Shown here piece by piece: positions 31,906-44,550 of a stretch of DNA of 64,000 nt. This DNA comes from Tuctoria greenei (Eukaryota > Streptophyta > Magnoliopsida > Poales > Poaceae). The notes under the pieces are model-generated. The model was given only the letters and a program-made list of their open reading frames with translations, was not told the origin of the DNA and made no database searches. Positions within the stretch are counted from its first letter, which is position 1, and the number at the start of each line of letters is the position of its first letter. The stretch covers positions 81,405,735-81,469,734 of the forward strand of contig JAYESD010000002.1 of assembly GCA_036927565.1 (NCBI GenBank), read 5' to 3'. Position numbers and translations under genes: made by a program.

Positions 31906-34900
31906 ATGAAGTTGGGACTCCCCACGAGCCGCATTGGGAGCAAGAAGGAGTTGTCCAGGGTCCAGACCGACATGGGATGATCCAGTGACTCCTTCGACAA
32001 TGACATTCGCTGCGGCGAGCTTCCCTTTGAGAAGAAGCGAGCCGGAGATATGGTGTACTTCCTTGGGTACGCCATGGCGGGTTTGATACCGCCTTTATCC
32101 ACCTTCTTTCTGATGCTGCTAGATTTCTATGGTCTGCAGCTCCACCATCTGGGCCCCCACTCAATCTTGCTGGTGGCGACTTTTGTCCACTTTTGCGAGA
32201 TGTGGGTGGGCGTGCCCCCTTGCGTGGAGTTGTTCCAGACCTTCTTCACTGTCCACCCGACCGGGAAGAGTGATGAGTTCATCAGCTTCTACTACTTCGT
32301 GAAGCGGAAAAACTCTCCCCTCAAGTACTTGAGGTCCTTCCCTTCTGGCAAGTGGGACGACTGGAAGAAAGACTGGGTGGTCATCACCGTCGAGGAACAC
32401 GAGAGGCTGGAGCTGCCTGAAGGCCTTCCTCGTGTCGACACTGACAATTGGAGCAACGTGCCAGCGCTGTCGAGGGAGTACAGTCCCATCCTGTACATAA
32501 TCCAAGAATGTGTTGAAGGTGGGGTGACCCCGCAGATGGTCTTCGGCAACTTCTTGATGAATAGGTGGGCCCCGCTGAGGGCTAGGAGCCGGCCTGCCTG
32601 GGCCTTCAATAGTGAGATGGATACCAGCCGCATTGAAGTTGGCTTGGACACCAACTTGGCTGGTGAAGCCTTAAAGACCCATCTCAAGAAGCTCCAGCCT
32701 GGGACCATCGGTCCTGGTGACGTGTCTCCACCGGCGGCCTTCCTTCTCTGAATATGATTCTAGAGGAGTGAGGAGTGCAGAGAGCTCCAGAGGAAGATGT
32801 CGTTGTTGGACGACTTGGGCCTGGCGGAGAGGTGATCAACCTCCGGGGTGGCAATCCCCAGTGCTTCTGAAGACGGCTCCGCTCCCACCTCAAAGCCAAG
32901 AACCGAAGTCGTAGGCAAGGGCGAGGAGTTGGCCGAGCCCTTGAGCCGCAAGAGGAAGTTGAAGCATGCTGACGGGAGGTCCGTCAGACCTGCTCCTTCC
33001 ATGATGGCTCCTTCTCCCTGGCGGAGGAGGTCTTTGGTGGCGGCAACTACTCCAGCATCGGCATCTCCTCGGGGTGCTAGCTCCGGCCATGTGGCTCCAG
33101 TACCAGGGCCAGCTGAAGGCTCTGGGTCTGGAGGTCCTTACCGGTCGAGGGGGACCCCCACCAAGATGATGCCGATGGCAGAAGTAAGCTCTGGGGAACC
33201 TTCCAGAGCTACCACACCAGTGGCGACAGGGTGCGGCCCCGAGCGTCCGGGGAAGAGGTTCCGCGCTAGCTGGAGCTGAAGCCTTCTAAGGTAAGTTCGA
33301 TTTTTTACCTCAATTGATTGTTTTTTGTTGTAACTGTGTTTTGAGTTTCTTCGTCCTTCATCCACTGAGTGCCCAAGAATAGGGCTGAAGCACCGGTTTC
33401 TACAGCAGCAGCTGAGGCTGTGCAGGGAAAGCTCCGGCTCCAATTCCAGCGCCACCCCAAGAGGTGGCTGAGGCTGCGGTAGCTCCGGCGCCGGCTGTCA
33501 TGGTCTTGGACCTTGACTCATCCCTAGAAGCTCCCGTGGTAGCGTTGGACCACGGGAATCAAGATGTACCAGCGGCACCTGCCCCGGAGGTTGAAGCTAT
33601 GGGTTTGGATGCTGAAATGGTGGATGCTCCAGCCTCAGAGCCGGAGGTAGCTGCGATTCCAGCCCTAGAGCCGAATGTTGTTGAAGCCCCGACAGTGGAG
33701 CCGGTGGTTGATGAAGCTCCGGTGGTAGAGCCGGGTGTTGATGAAGTTCCGGCGATAGAGCAGGTCGTCGAAGAAGTTCTGGCGCTTGATCCGGTTGCTG
33801 GAGAGGTGCCAGTGCCCGAACCCATGGTGGTGGAAGCACCAGTGCCTGAGCCGGCAGTGGAGGAGGCGCCAGCGTCGGAGCCGGAAGTGGCTTCAGCTCC
33901 GAACAAATCTTCAACGTCTGCCCCGGAGGTGATGGTCCCGGAGGTGCCCGCACCTGAGCCAGGGTGCCAAGATGAAGTTGCTGGCCCCCCGCTTGAGGGA
34001 CCAGTTGTTGATGACCTGGCAGCAGGCCTTCGGAGCCGACTCTGGAGGTTGAAACTTCTGTAGCAGGACCTTCCTCAGTGGCAGCCGAGGCTATCCCGGA
34101 GGGCGGCCCTAGTGCCGTGGAAGTTCAAGGGACAGCTCTTGTAGAGTGGAACCTAATTTTTGTCATGGAGAACCCGCTGGAACCAGCGGATATGACCCCG
34201 GCAGGTCTGGAGCCGATCCCTCTATCGTTATCTATCGACAATGCCTGCTCTATCCTTCGTCAGGTCCAGCTGGCTTTTTACCACGACAGTAAGGCCCTCG
34301 AGGAGGAGCGCCAAACTCTTAGGAGGTGGCGCAACCGGCTCCAATTCGAGATCAAGCTAGCACAGTCGAGGCTGGCTGACGACAAGGAGTGGGTGAAGAG
34401 GGAGAAGGTCCAGTTGGAGTACTGGGGTAAGCTGCTGGACGAGAGGGAAAGCATGGTGCGATCCCTTGACAACCAGTCTCGGGCCATCCACGAACAGGCC
34501 CTAGCTGTTAATAATGCGGTGAATGATCGCGGGGAGAAGCTCAGCGCCATCCACGACAGCCTCGTCAAGCATCGGGAGGCCCTTGAGGAGCGGGAGAAAA
34601 AGCTCGAGGATGAAGAGCAAAAACTCCTGGAACTGTAGGATGACCTCGTGAAGAGGGAGGAAGAGCTTACTCAGAGGCTGACTCTGGGTGACAAGAGTCT
34701 CGCGGAGCGCACCAAAAAGTTGGATGGGCGCTACGAGAAAGAGGAGAAGAAGGTCTGGCAGCGAGGACAGGACCTCCACAAGAGGGAGGATGAAATTTCT
34801 GCCAGGGAGAAGAAGGTGCGGGGCTGGGAGAAGCACCTGGTGGACCGCCAGAACAAGATCCACCTCCTAGAGGAGGAGCTCAATAAACTCGAAAGGCAGG

Positions 34901-35343
34901 TTGCTGAAAAGATTCAGCAGAACGCCAAAGAGGTTGAGCGCCTTGCCCGTGAGAATTCGGAGCTTGCGGCAACCAGAAGATCCTTGGAGGAGATGCGAGG
35001 CTCGAGGGTTGTGGAGTCCCAACAAGTTTGGGACTTCCTGGGCAAAGCCAACGACGCGCTGACGCCAATGGGTTTTAGTCCCGTGCGTCCATATGATCCG
35101 GAGCCAGAGCTGGACCACGCGTTGCAAGTGTTGAGTTCGGCAGGCAACAAGCTCACCAAGATGGGCGATGTCATTGCGGACCAGCTGGAAACTGAGGGAC
35201 AATCCCTGGCAAAGAACGTCGCAGAATTTGTGCTGACGTGCTACACAAGCCAGGACCCTCAATTCCCCCTGGACCCGGTGCTTGAAGGCCCCATCGACCG
35301 AGAGGAAGAAGCTGCCCAAGCCAGCATATCGGAGGTTGCCTAG
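31906..35343 (+). pseudogene. Tat accessory gene, copy 2 (antisense to the element)
   Basis: ATG at 31906 (MKLGLPTSRIGSKKELSRVQ) runs in the same frame into the gypsy-type domain (32050-32650: LLDFYGLQLHHLGPHS, HFCEMWVGVPPCVELF, KWDDWKKDWVV). A Ser/Arg-rich region and an intron follow. Then come seven 30-bp repeats coding EAPVxEPxVx units (33683-33892) and a long coiled coil (34078-35340, heptads such as LEEREKKLEDEEQKLLEL). Stops include TGA at 31978, frame loss near 32750, stops just after the intron, and TAG at 34636. ATGAATGAAATCC near 35445 may be a poly(A) signal. Function unknown; the coiled coil suggests self-association. Confidence 0.77.
33291..33377 (+). other. predicted intron in accessory gene copy 2
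   Basis: The donor is TCTAAG-GTAAGT, the body is T-rich, and AG acceptors lie 79 and 87 bases downstream, the same two distances as in copy 1. Position in the protein and length are conserved although the intron body has diverged strongly. That is what selection on splice sites alone would leave. Confidence 0.68.
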
Positions 35344-36460
35344 AAGGTCGCATCGTTCTTCCATAGGATCTAGGACCATCTCTTTGTAGCTCCCACTTGT
35401 ATCCTCTCTTCTTTTTCTCCAATTTTGTAATCTCTTGTCTCCAGATGAATGAAATCCAAGTTTTTTGTGAATTTCATTTTTTGTCTTCAACACCTTTGTC
35501 CCACTTGGCCCCCTGGTAGATGTACACGATTTGATTGTGAACATGTACTAAGAGGATGTGACAGTTGTTGAAGAATTGCTTGCTTCGAACTTGTAGAACG
35601 TAGGTCCGAAGTCTTCGATAGTGAGGGCCCCCTAAGGTTGTCGGAGCTTAGTGGCCCCTGCATTTACCATCGTCGGAGCTTAGTAGCTCTAGCAGCAGTC
35701 TCCATCAACGTGTAGAGCATCAACGGTTAGTCCTCTGGGATGTCAGAGCTTGACAGCTCCGGCAGTGACCACTGTCAACACGTAGTGCATCGACAGCAGA
35801 CCCCATTGTGGAGTATTCCCACCATCTTTTCTTCACGTTGATGGCTAGCCCCCTGGCTTTACCGGAGCTGAGTAGCTTCAGCGACGTTTTTATCAATGTT
35901 TGAAACATCAACTACAAGCCACCTAGGGGATGTTGGAGCTTTGGTAGCTCCGGCTTAATTCACCATCATCATGAGATCTTTATTTTTCCTACACACTGAA
36001 GTCAAGAAAAATAGTAAAATCCGTTTCCTATCTATAACTCAATTGCGACTTACTATTCTCGTAAGAAATTTTTAGGTCGAGCGCAATTCTTCATACAATC
36101 AAGTGCACTGAGTTGTTTTCTCCAGGTCCAATCGTTTTCAGGACCCACCTTACTTCGGCCTGCCAGGGTGTAGGTAGAGTGGCGTACTTAGGGTGCAGGA
36201 CCAGGCTAAGTTGATAGCACACTCCGGACCTAGATTGGTTGGCGGCATTCAGGCGAGTGAGCCATTCAACAACGTGAAAACCCGAAGGAATTAACAATGC
36301 GACTCGAGTTGTACATGAATTAGTCGAGCTAAAAAGTTCTTGAGAATCGCACAACCATGTTATAGACAAGAAATAAAAAATAAAAAATATTGAGCCTGTA
36401 CAAAGTAAATGCACATGGAGTCTGTTTTCACACAATGATGTCTTTCATTATAGGTCCGGG
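35344..36460. other. Tat2 3' internal spacer (left part)
   Basis: No gene is present. Degenerate GTCGGAGCTTAGTAGCTC / CAACGTGTAGAGCATCAACG repeats fill 35620-35960. They are followed by the block shared with Tat1 (GTAGGTAGAGTGGCG at 36170; CTGTTTTCACACAA at 36421). It is cut at 36460 by Sirevirus A and continues at 62116. Confidence 0.75.
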
Positions 36461-37881
36461 TGAAAGCATCTAGGCCCCCATGAGGTACGGTTTCGGTGAT
36501 TAATGACAACCATTGGATTTTACTAATGAATTTGTGGATGCAAGGTCTCCCAATCAAATGAAATATATGAATATGAACATCTATCGCTGATCATTGGAGA
36601 CCCCTAAACAATCATCTTATGAGATCAATGAATGTTATGAAGACTAGAAGTAAAAGCTCATATGTCAAAGTCATTCAACCATAATTGACAACACTCAATG
36701 CTTGAAAATCATCAGAAGAATATTTGCAACAAATGTCCAAGAGGTCAATCTAGCAAAATACAAAAGAATCACTTAGAAACAACTCGAAGCAAACAAAATC
36801 AACTCACCGGATGAACCGATGTTTCTAGAGAACAACACAGCGGTCGAGTTGGTTCAGCAGAAGAAGAAGACCTCAGAACAAAGCACTCACCGGATCATCT
36901 GATGTTAAGGGCACTGTTACATCGGTCCATCAGTACAGTATGCAATATCCTTGGACCAAGTGTAGCACCGGATCATCCGATGTACAGAAATATACACATC
37001 GGTCAATCACTCCAGTAAGCATCAAGTCTAAGCCAATTCTGGAGGAAGTGCCACCGGATCATCCGATGAGAAGACAAGAGTAACATCGGTCTAACAACGG
37101 TCATATCTGACACAATGACATCAGCTAAAGTGAAATTGACTGATGATAACTGAAAGGGAGACATCAGATCATCCGGTGTTCGCAGAGCAGTGATGTCAGC
37201 CTACTTTTCCAACGGCTATTTCGTGGAGGCTGGCTATTTATACCCCTTCAACCTGTCAAATTGACAAGTCTTGATCACCAGACATACTCTACACATCCTC
37301 AAGCATTCAAGACATAGAGCTACCACTTCCATATCATTTTCACCACTTGTACACTAAGAGATAGGCTAGAACTAGCTAGAGATAGTGCTTGTGTGCCTCC
37401 ATTCTTGGTGAGTGGAATCTCTAGTGTAGTGAGAGCTGTAAGGGAGTGTCCCTTGGTGTTTGTAACTGAGAGTGACTACCGGAGCTTGCCAAGAGGATTG
37501 TGGGAGCCCGGAAGATCCAAGTTGTACAAGGCTTGAGCTCCACCTTGCCGAGGTTGGCAAACGGAGAAGAATAGTGAAGATCCCTCGTCTCGGTGACTTG
37601 GGTGTGGCTACACCCTTTGGTGGGTGCCACAACGTGGATGTAGGAAGATCTTGACGATCTTGCCGAACCACGGGATAAATCTTCGTGTCTCCTCGGGATT
37701 TTGCATTCTCATCCTCTCACCTTACATTTATGCATTTTATATACCGCGAAGTTGCTATTTACTTGAATGCATAGATTGTTTGCGTAGGGAATTGGGCTTT
37801 GAGTAATTAAGTTTTATAGCTTTGATTTTTTGAAAAGAAGCCCAATTCACCCCCCCCCCTCTTGGGAATTCGATCCTTACA
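36461..37881 (+). repeat. 5' LTR of Sirevirus A
   Basis: The LTR runs TGAAAGCATCTAGGCC...GATCCTTACA. A TATA box (CTATTTATACC, 37235-37242) lies after an array of CATCGGTCCATCCGATG / CACCGGATCATCCGATG words (36800-37180). The end is a C-rich U5 (CCCAATTCACCCCCCCCC). The edges are fixed by the target duplication and the primer site. Confidence 0.95.
36800..37180. repeat. CATCGG..CCGATG palindromic words in U3 of LTR A
   Basis: About a dozen half or full words (ACATCGGTC, CACCGGATCATCCGATG, CATCGGTCCATC) are spaced 20-60 bp apart upstream of the TATA box. The same array is in the 3' LTR at 61035-61415, in better preserved form at several sites. The word also recurs inside the element (46787-47130). 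Confidence 0.9.
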
Positions 37882-37883
37882 AT

Positions 37884-37895
37884 TGGTATCAGAGC
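37884..37895 (+). other. primer binding site of Sirevirus A
   Basis: A perfect TGGTATCAGAGC, complementary to the 3' end of initiator tRNA-Met, lies two bases after the 5' LTR. It is typical for copia elements. Confidence 0.95.
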
Positions 37896-37941
37896 AAGGT
37901 TGCTCATAGGATCATTCTAGCTTCACCGCTAGAGAGCTAAA

Positions 37942-40066
37942 ATGGCCAAGGTTGGGGGTTCGGTTCCTATCTTCGAGGGCAAGAACTTTGCCTATTGGAA
38001 AGCACGCATGTGCGCTTATCTAGAGGCTATTGCTCCCAAAGTATGGGAAGCGACCCACGTGGGGTTTGCTGAGCATAATTATGTTGGTGATCAAATTAAG
38101 TGGGATGCTAAAGCTAGGAATGCAATCTATGAATGCATTAGTCAAGATGTGTTTGCTAGGATTGCTAGCAAAGAGAAAGCTTGTGAAATTTGTGCTTGCT
38201 TGATAGAAATTCATGAGGGTTCTTCTCGTGTCAAAGAAATAAAATATCATATGCTTAAAGCCAAATATGATGAGTTCAAAATGTTACCTCATGAAAATGT
38301 CAATGAAATGTTTTCTCGCTTAAATGTGCTCATTGAAGAAATTAATGCTCTTGACATTGCTTCTCTTGGCAAGGGACTCATCAACCGCAAGATTCTTATG
38401 CTCCTCCCTAAGCCAAAGTACAACATCATCAACTCCATGCTCCAAAAAGAATCTCTTGACCACATTGAAGTTTCAGAACTCATTGGAGAGATTCACGCTC
38501 ATAAGATGAGTGTACTTGGGATGATGGAGCAATCATCTTCAAAAGCAGTTGCCCTAAAGGCCTCCACCAAGAAAACAAGCCTCAAGAATAAGAAGGTGGT
38601 TGAGCCTAGCTCAAGTGAAGAAGAGCAAGCATCAAGTGAAGATGACGATGATGAGCTTGCATTGATGATGAGAAAGTTCTCACGCTTGAACTCCAAGATT
38701 ACTAAGAAGGGATACACATTTGATCCCAAGAAGAAAGTGTTTCTACCAAGGAGAGATGATCACAAGACTTGCTACAATTGTGGTGATCAAGGCCAATCTC
38801 CTATGATTGTCCAAAACTGGACAAAAGAAGAGATAATCACAAGAGCAAGCATCGTAAGCTTGAAGATAGTGAAGATGATGAAGAAGAGGCAAAACCCAAG
38901 CCAAGATCCTTTGGGAAGAGGAAACATGACAAGGGCAAGAAGGCAAAACTCTTCCCAAAGAAGAGAAATGGCCCACAAAAGGTGTTCATGTGTGAGGCAA
39001 ATGAATGGGTCACCGACGAAGAAACAAGTGATGAAGAGAGTGAAGCGGAAGAAGAAAGTTTGGCCGGCCTCGCCATTGCCAACAATGATGACTCACCTCT
39101 TCATCCACCGCCCATGTGCCTCATGGCGAAAGGTAACACCAAGGTATGTGACGACTCTAGTGATGATGAGCTTTCCCCCGATGATTTAACTTCTTTAATA
39201 AATGAATATCATACTATCATTAAGAGGGAAAAGAGTAAGGTTAAAGTCCTTGAAGAGACTCGTGCTAGGCTTGAGAGTGCTAACCTCGATTTGCTTGACA
39301 AGTATGAAAGCATACTTAAAGAGCATGACACGCTCAAATCCCATGTCAAGCAAATTGAAGAACATAAGGCTAAAATCAAGCTAGATCATCATGAGCTTAA
39401 CTTAGCACACCAAACACTCTTGGGAGAGCACAACAAGTTAGTACAAGAGCATCAAACACTTAGCCTTGCTCATGAAGCGCTTGATCAAGAATTGAAAAAT
39501 ATAAAGAAACAAACTCTTAATGATAGGATATCCATTACTTCTCATGTCACTAATGCCTTGAACAAGTCTTTGCCTTTGAAAGCAAATGCTAGGGAGAAGG
39601 ACTTGTTGGAAGAATTGAGAGTCTCTGCACTAGTGTGGCTAGACTTTCTAAAGGGGAAGTCAAACACAAGGAAATCCTCTTCCAACAAGCAAAGGCCTTC
39701 AACAAGAGAGGACTTGTATCATTCCCGGTGCCCAACAAAGGAAAGGTGCCATCACCGGAGCTTATAACAAGCTTCATCAAGGAAGTTGGTTCTTATTGCT
39801 AACATTGTGAGGTCACCGGTCACCACACAAGGGAGTGTCCTCTTCCTAACCGACCTTCTCCAAAATTGCCCATTAATTACAAATCTACTTTCAATGATGG
39901 TCATTATCTCTTAAGTAAAGTAGATGGCAAGGTGAAGGCAAGGTTCATTGGCAAAGACATGAAGGGCATGAAGGGGAAGCTCCCCAAGCAACTTTGGGTC
40001 CCAAAGACACTTGTATCACACATACAAGGACCTAAGTTGGCTTGGGTGCCTAAAGTTAAAAATTGA
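37942..40066 (+). pseudogene. gag: Sirevirus A gag with two zinc knuckles
   Basis: ATG at 37942 opens MAKVGGSVPIFEGKNFAYWK, a UBN2-type copia Gag, followed by a Ser/acidic segment. The first CCHC (38770-38810) is split by a single-base loss near 38795 that shifts the frame. A long coiled coil follows (39180-39540: LEETRARLESANLDLLDKYE). After another frame change, a second CCHC lies at 39797-39838 (HCEVTGHHTREC, with a TAA inside). The gene ends LAWVPKVKN at 40066. Three frames are used, so no full Gag can be made. Confidence 0.85.
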
Positions 40067-40080
40067 ATTCATGTGTGTAG

Positions 40081-41698
40081 GTGAACTACAAAGCCGGAGG
40101 AAAGCATTGGGTACTCGATAGCGGGTGCTCCCAACATATGACCGGCAATGATGGTATGTTCACCACCATAGAAAACCCCGGCAATCATGAACAAGTCACC
40201 TTTGGTGATAACTCTAAGGGTAAGGTAATTGGGTTAGGTAAAATTGCTATTTCAAATGATTATCTATTTCCAATGTTTTGTACGTTAAGTCGCTTAGTTT
40301 TAATTTACTTTCTATTGCACAACTATGTGATCTTGGACTAACGTGCACCTTAAGCAAAAGTGATGTTGTTGTGAGTAGTGAGACAAGTCAAGAACTAGTC
40401 TTCAAAGGATTTCGGCATGGACACCTTTATCTAGTAGACTTCTCCAACAAGAATGCTAGCTTGACCACTTGCCTTTTCACTAAGACAAGTTTGGGATGGC
40501 TATGGCACCGACGCATAGCGCACATAGGGATGAGCAAGCTCAATAAGTCATTCAAGCTTGGGATGGTGACCGGCGTGAAGGATGTTACATTTGAGAAGAA
40601 CAAGCTTTGTAGCGCTTGTCAAGCCGGGAAGCAAGTTGCTTCACACCACCCAATGAAGACAATGGTGTCAACCTCCAAGCCACTTGAGCTACTTCACATG
40701 GACCTCTTCGGACCATCCACATATCAAAGCCTTGGCGGTAACCTCTATTGTCTTGTTATAGTTGATGACTACTCTCGCTATGCTTGGACTTTATTTCTAG
40801 GTGACAAGAGTGAAACTCCGAAAGTGTTCAAGACCTTCGCTAACCGCGCTCAAAGGGAATTTCAACTTCCCATCATCAAGGTCTGGAGTGACAACAGCAC
40901 CAAATTCAAGAACTACAACATTGGGGAGTGGTGTGACCGTGAAGGCGTGAAACATAATTTTTCGGCCACATACACTCCTCAACAAAATGGTGTTGTTGAA
41001 AGGAAGAACAAGACTCTCATCACTCTTGCGCGAGCAATGCTTGATGACTATGGCACGTTGGAGAAGTTTTGGGCCGAAGCAATCAACACGGTGTGCCATG
41101 CCGCAAATAGGGTCTACCTACATCGACTACTTCAAAAGACCCCGTACGAACTTCTCATTGGGAGAAAGCCCAACATCTCCTACTTTCGAGTCTTTGGGTG
41201 CAAGTGCTACATCTACCGCAAGAAAAGGCTCGGTAAGTTTGAAAGAAGATGTGATGTTGGTATATTTCTTGGTTATGCATCAAACTCAAAAGCATATCGA
41301 GTATTCAACCAAACCTCCGGTTTAGTTAAGGAAAGTTGTGATGTTGAGTTTGATGAAACTAATGGCTCCCAAGAGGAGAGTTTTGGTCATGATGAAATAG
41401 ATGATGAGCCTCTACGAGAAGCTATGAGGAACATGACCATTGGAGACATCAAGCCTAAAGTTGAGGAGAGCCGTGATCAAGGGGGAGCTTCAAGTTCCAA
41501 CATCAACACTTCCATGGCGCCTCAAGTTGACGAAGAAGAGAAGGATGATCCATTGCCGACTCAAGACTCACAAGCCACACAACATCAAGAAGAAGAAGAA
41601 GTCCATGATCAAGTCCAACCACAAGATGAGCAACATGCATCACCACCGCCAAGTGCTTCACAACCACTTATGAGGCATGGCCGCATCTCCAAGGCGCA
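40081..41698 (+). pseudogene. pol: Sirevirus A pol, part 1: protease and integrase
   Basis: Protease WVLDSGCSQHMTG lies near 40110-40150, with a frameshift near 40275. The following long frame (40278-41698) has the pre-integrase zinc region (HRRIAHIG, CSACQAGKQ), the DDE core (LLHMDLFGP, VWSDNSTKF, VVERKNKT), the FLGYASNSKAYRVF block and the acidic/Gln-rich IN-RT linker. All three catalytic acids are readable. It is cut at 41698 by solo LTR 2 within HGRISKAH. Confidence 0.9.
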
Positions 41699-44550
41699 TG
41701 TGACACCCGGTTCCGAAAATGAACCAAGCTAACGCATATGTGTGCCCAGGATGTTCAACACACATACACGAGTGCAATCACAAAAGAGTATACAGAAAAT
41801 TACCACAGAACAAGATTAATTATCAAATTTTATTACACAAACCATATTATCCTCGAATACAAGCTCTAATGAATATTAATGACAAGTTCAACTAATGCAG
41901 CGGAAATAAACTAATTAAGCAACTAAGCAAACTAAGCAAAAGGAATAGCGCAGCTCCATGCAACACCACAGGCAAAGCTGACGGTAGACACGGCCTAGAA
42001 CTCCGCATTTTTGCCATTAAACTCACAATCATGACCTGCAACTGTTGGGGGGGATTGCAAGAGTGAGTACATGTCGTACTCAGCAAGTGTGGAAAGTATG
42101 ACATGTGGCTGATTCAAATGACGACAATAATAATGGCTAAGTGCTGAACAGTACAGTAAAACCATTTGGAAAAGCAATGTATCGTATTTATGTGAAGTAA
42201 ATCCATAATAAACCATGTAACCATCGTAATACCAGTCCATAATTTACCATTGCCAATAACCATAATCAATGTCATAAACCATGATTCCATCCCATAACCA
42301 TTATCCATAACCATAACCATAACCATAATATCAACCATAACCATTACCAAACCATAACCATCCCAAATCCCAATTTCCCTCTAATCATGTAGGTCATCCA
42401 GGCGCTCATAACCGGGAGCACGGCTATCATGGTAGTTTTAGTACTCTGCAGAGTTTGTACCACTTTACCCACGTGTTTGTGATTCCATCACCCGTCGGCG
42501 ACTAAAGAACCTCCCTCATGCCAATTACACTTCCTTTGGTGTATGGCCAAGAGATCACAAAATAGCCTTTACAAAGGGATTACTAGCCTATTTAGACCCC
42601 ACTGAGGTTTCACCGGTGGCGATGCCTCCAACTGAGCACATCTTCAACCAAGGGCCCCCTCTTGAGCCATTCGGATCCCAGGGTAGTCCCACCAATCATC
42701 AACAAACCCAATCTGACTACCCCTTCCCCGAGCATCCACAATGGTCCAAACAGCACTAGCAAAGCCCTAATTAATCAGCTACGCCGCACCCATACTTGGC
42801 CTCGTGGTGGCACTGTAGTCCTGGCCTATTCTCGCATGAACCGGTCCTTAGATCTAAAGCAAGCAAACCACCATAACATCCAACCCATCCACATACCAGG
42901 CTTGCTTAGATCACCCATCGTATTGACCAGTTCACATTAACCAGAATATTATTGATGCATAATTAAATGTGTAGTGTTGTTTGTCATCCCAATTAATTAA
43001 GCGAAGCAAAAAGGTAAAAAGCCCTTCCCGACTCTCTACCATATATCCCAGGTGACAAGGGTGGTTAAACAAATCTAGTAAACTTCCTACCATAGGATTC
43101 CCATCAAATTGACACAAGCATGCAGTTTGCAAACAAAACATTTATTTTAAAATAGGATCAATATGCTTCAAGGACACTTGCCTTGCTCCGGCGGATAGGG
43201 TTGCTCAAGCGCTTCGACGTCTTGATTTTGGAAATCCTCATACACGACTTCTTGAGCACTTCCCTCTACTTGTGATCACACATACAAGAATATACATACC
43301 AATCAATATGATGCACACGTATGAATCAACATGCGATGACATGCATGCATGCAAAGTACCATAATTAATTAACTACGGTTGTTTATTAATCAGATGCGAG
43401 TAGTTCATACGTGTTCATATGAGTTTACGGGGGTTTTAGAGTGGATTAATGCTGCTGAAAATAAAAAGGCGATGCAACAAAAATCAATTCATGTCTATTA
43501 GATTCAATATGGTCGCTAAAATTCGCATTGGGAACGGATCCTACCGTAGATGTGACGTCTTGACGATCGCGGAATGAAGGCAACGCGTAGACGAAGTAGA
43601 TGCGCAAGGTCCTCCGGCGGCACGACGACGGCGACGACGATCTCCGGCGGATGACAGCACCCTCCTCTTTTTCTTCCTCTTCCTCCTCTTTTTTCCTCTC
43701 TTTTCTTCCCTGGCGGCGCAGCCCTCTGGTTCCTTTTTTTCTGTACCGGCGGTGTTTTCTGGCGGCTAGGGTTCGGGGAATTATGAAGCCTCCCGGTGGG
43801 TTTTATACCCGGCGCGGCTAGGGCACGCGCTAGGGCGTCGGCGCGGCTGTTGGGCGAGGCACGTGCGGCTCGGGGGCGTCGCGGGGTGGGGCCAGGTGCG
43901 GGGCCGGGGCGCTGCGCTGCGGGAGGGCGAGGGCGCGTGGGGTCGCACGGGCGGGCGAGGCAGCGGTATCGGGCGGGTCGGTGCGGTCGCGAGGCCCAGC
44001 GCGGCAGGTGGTGCGGCGCGGTACAGGCGAGGCAGGCGCGGGGGCCAGGTGGCAGGGTCGCGTGGGGCGCGCGGCCGGGAGCGCACGCGGCGCGGGATCA
44101 GGCGGGGGCGCGTGGGAGCGGGGCCCAGCAGGCGCGTCGGTGGGAGCGCAGTGAGGGGTGGGGTCGTGTGGGAGTGCGGGGGTGGGCGGCGCGTGGCACG
44201 GGGTCGCGCTGCGCTGGGGCGCTGGTGCGTGGCCGGCTGGGCCGTTTGGCCTGGCCGGCGGTTGTTTTGTTTTTTTTCTTTTCTTTTTTTTATATTATTA
44301 TATTATTATTTGTATTTTATTTATTTTATTTATCTTATTCATTTTATTTATTTTTTATGTATATATTATTATTATTATTTTTATACTTATTCCCTATTAC
44401 AAGTTTTAGGCTATAATTATTATTTTCTCTTTCTTCTTTTTGCTACACCATATATATATGTTTTATCTTTTATTATCTTTCTTTTATCCTACTAATGTTT
44501 AATGCATGATCATGTATGCGATGCATGATGTGATAATTTAGGGTGTTACA
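41699..44550 (-). repeat. solo LTR 2 (same family as solo LTR 1), TSD GCGCA
   Basis: It is 2852 bp with TG..CA ends (minus: TGTAACACCC...GGGTGTCACA) and exact GCGCA repeats at 41694-41698 and 44551-44555, inside Sirevirus A pol. It is collinear with solo LTR 1 over roughly the first 1.5 kb on the + strand, including the GATTGCAAGAGTGAGTACAT block. The remainder (43200-44550) differs: a GC-rich leader-like stretch (43600-44260, TATA TATAAAACCC on minus near 43800) and an AT-rich U3. The large ORFs in the GC-rich part are composition artefacts. Confidence 0.93.

Larger units (their letters stand above)
30518..36460 (-). mobile_element. Tat-lineage Ty3/gypsy element 'Tat2' (left segment; resumes at 62116)
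   Basis: In minus orientation Tat2 runs pol (64000-62355), internal spacer (62354-62116 and 36460-35344, split by Sirevirus A), antisense accessory gene (+ strand 31906-35343), 3' LTR (31855-30518). The CCGGG duplication of Sirevirus A joins the two halves precisely. Its 5' portion is right of the window. Confidence 0.82.

Noticed and set aside
37372..37671. Minus-strand ORFs in LTR A (and the same at 61655-61905)
   Set aside because: They are present in both LTR copies because the LTR is duplicated; no domain, and they run against the R/U5 region.
43796..44495. Three overlapping + strand ORFs of 80-210 residues rich in Arg/Gly/Ala
   Set aside because: They lie in the GC-rich leader part of solo LTR 2 and run into a T-rich tract; openness is due to composition, and all frames are open.
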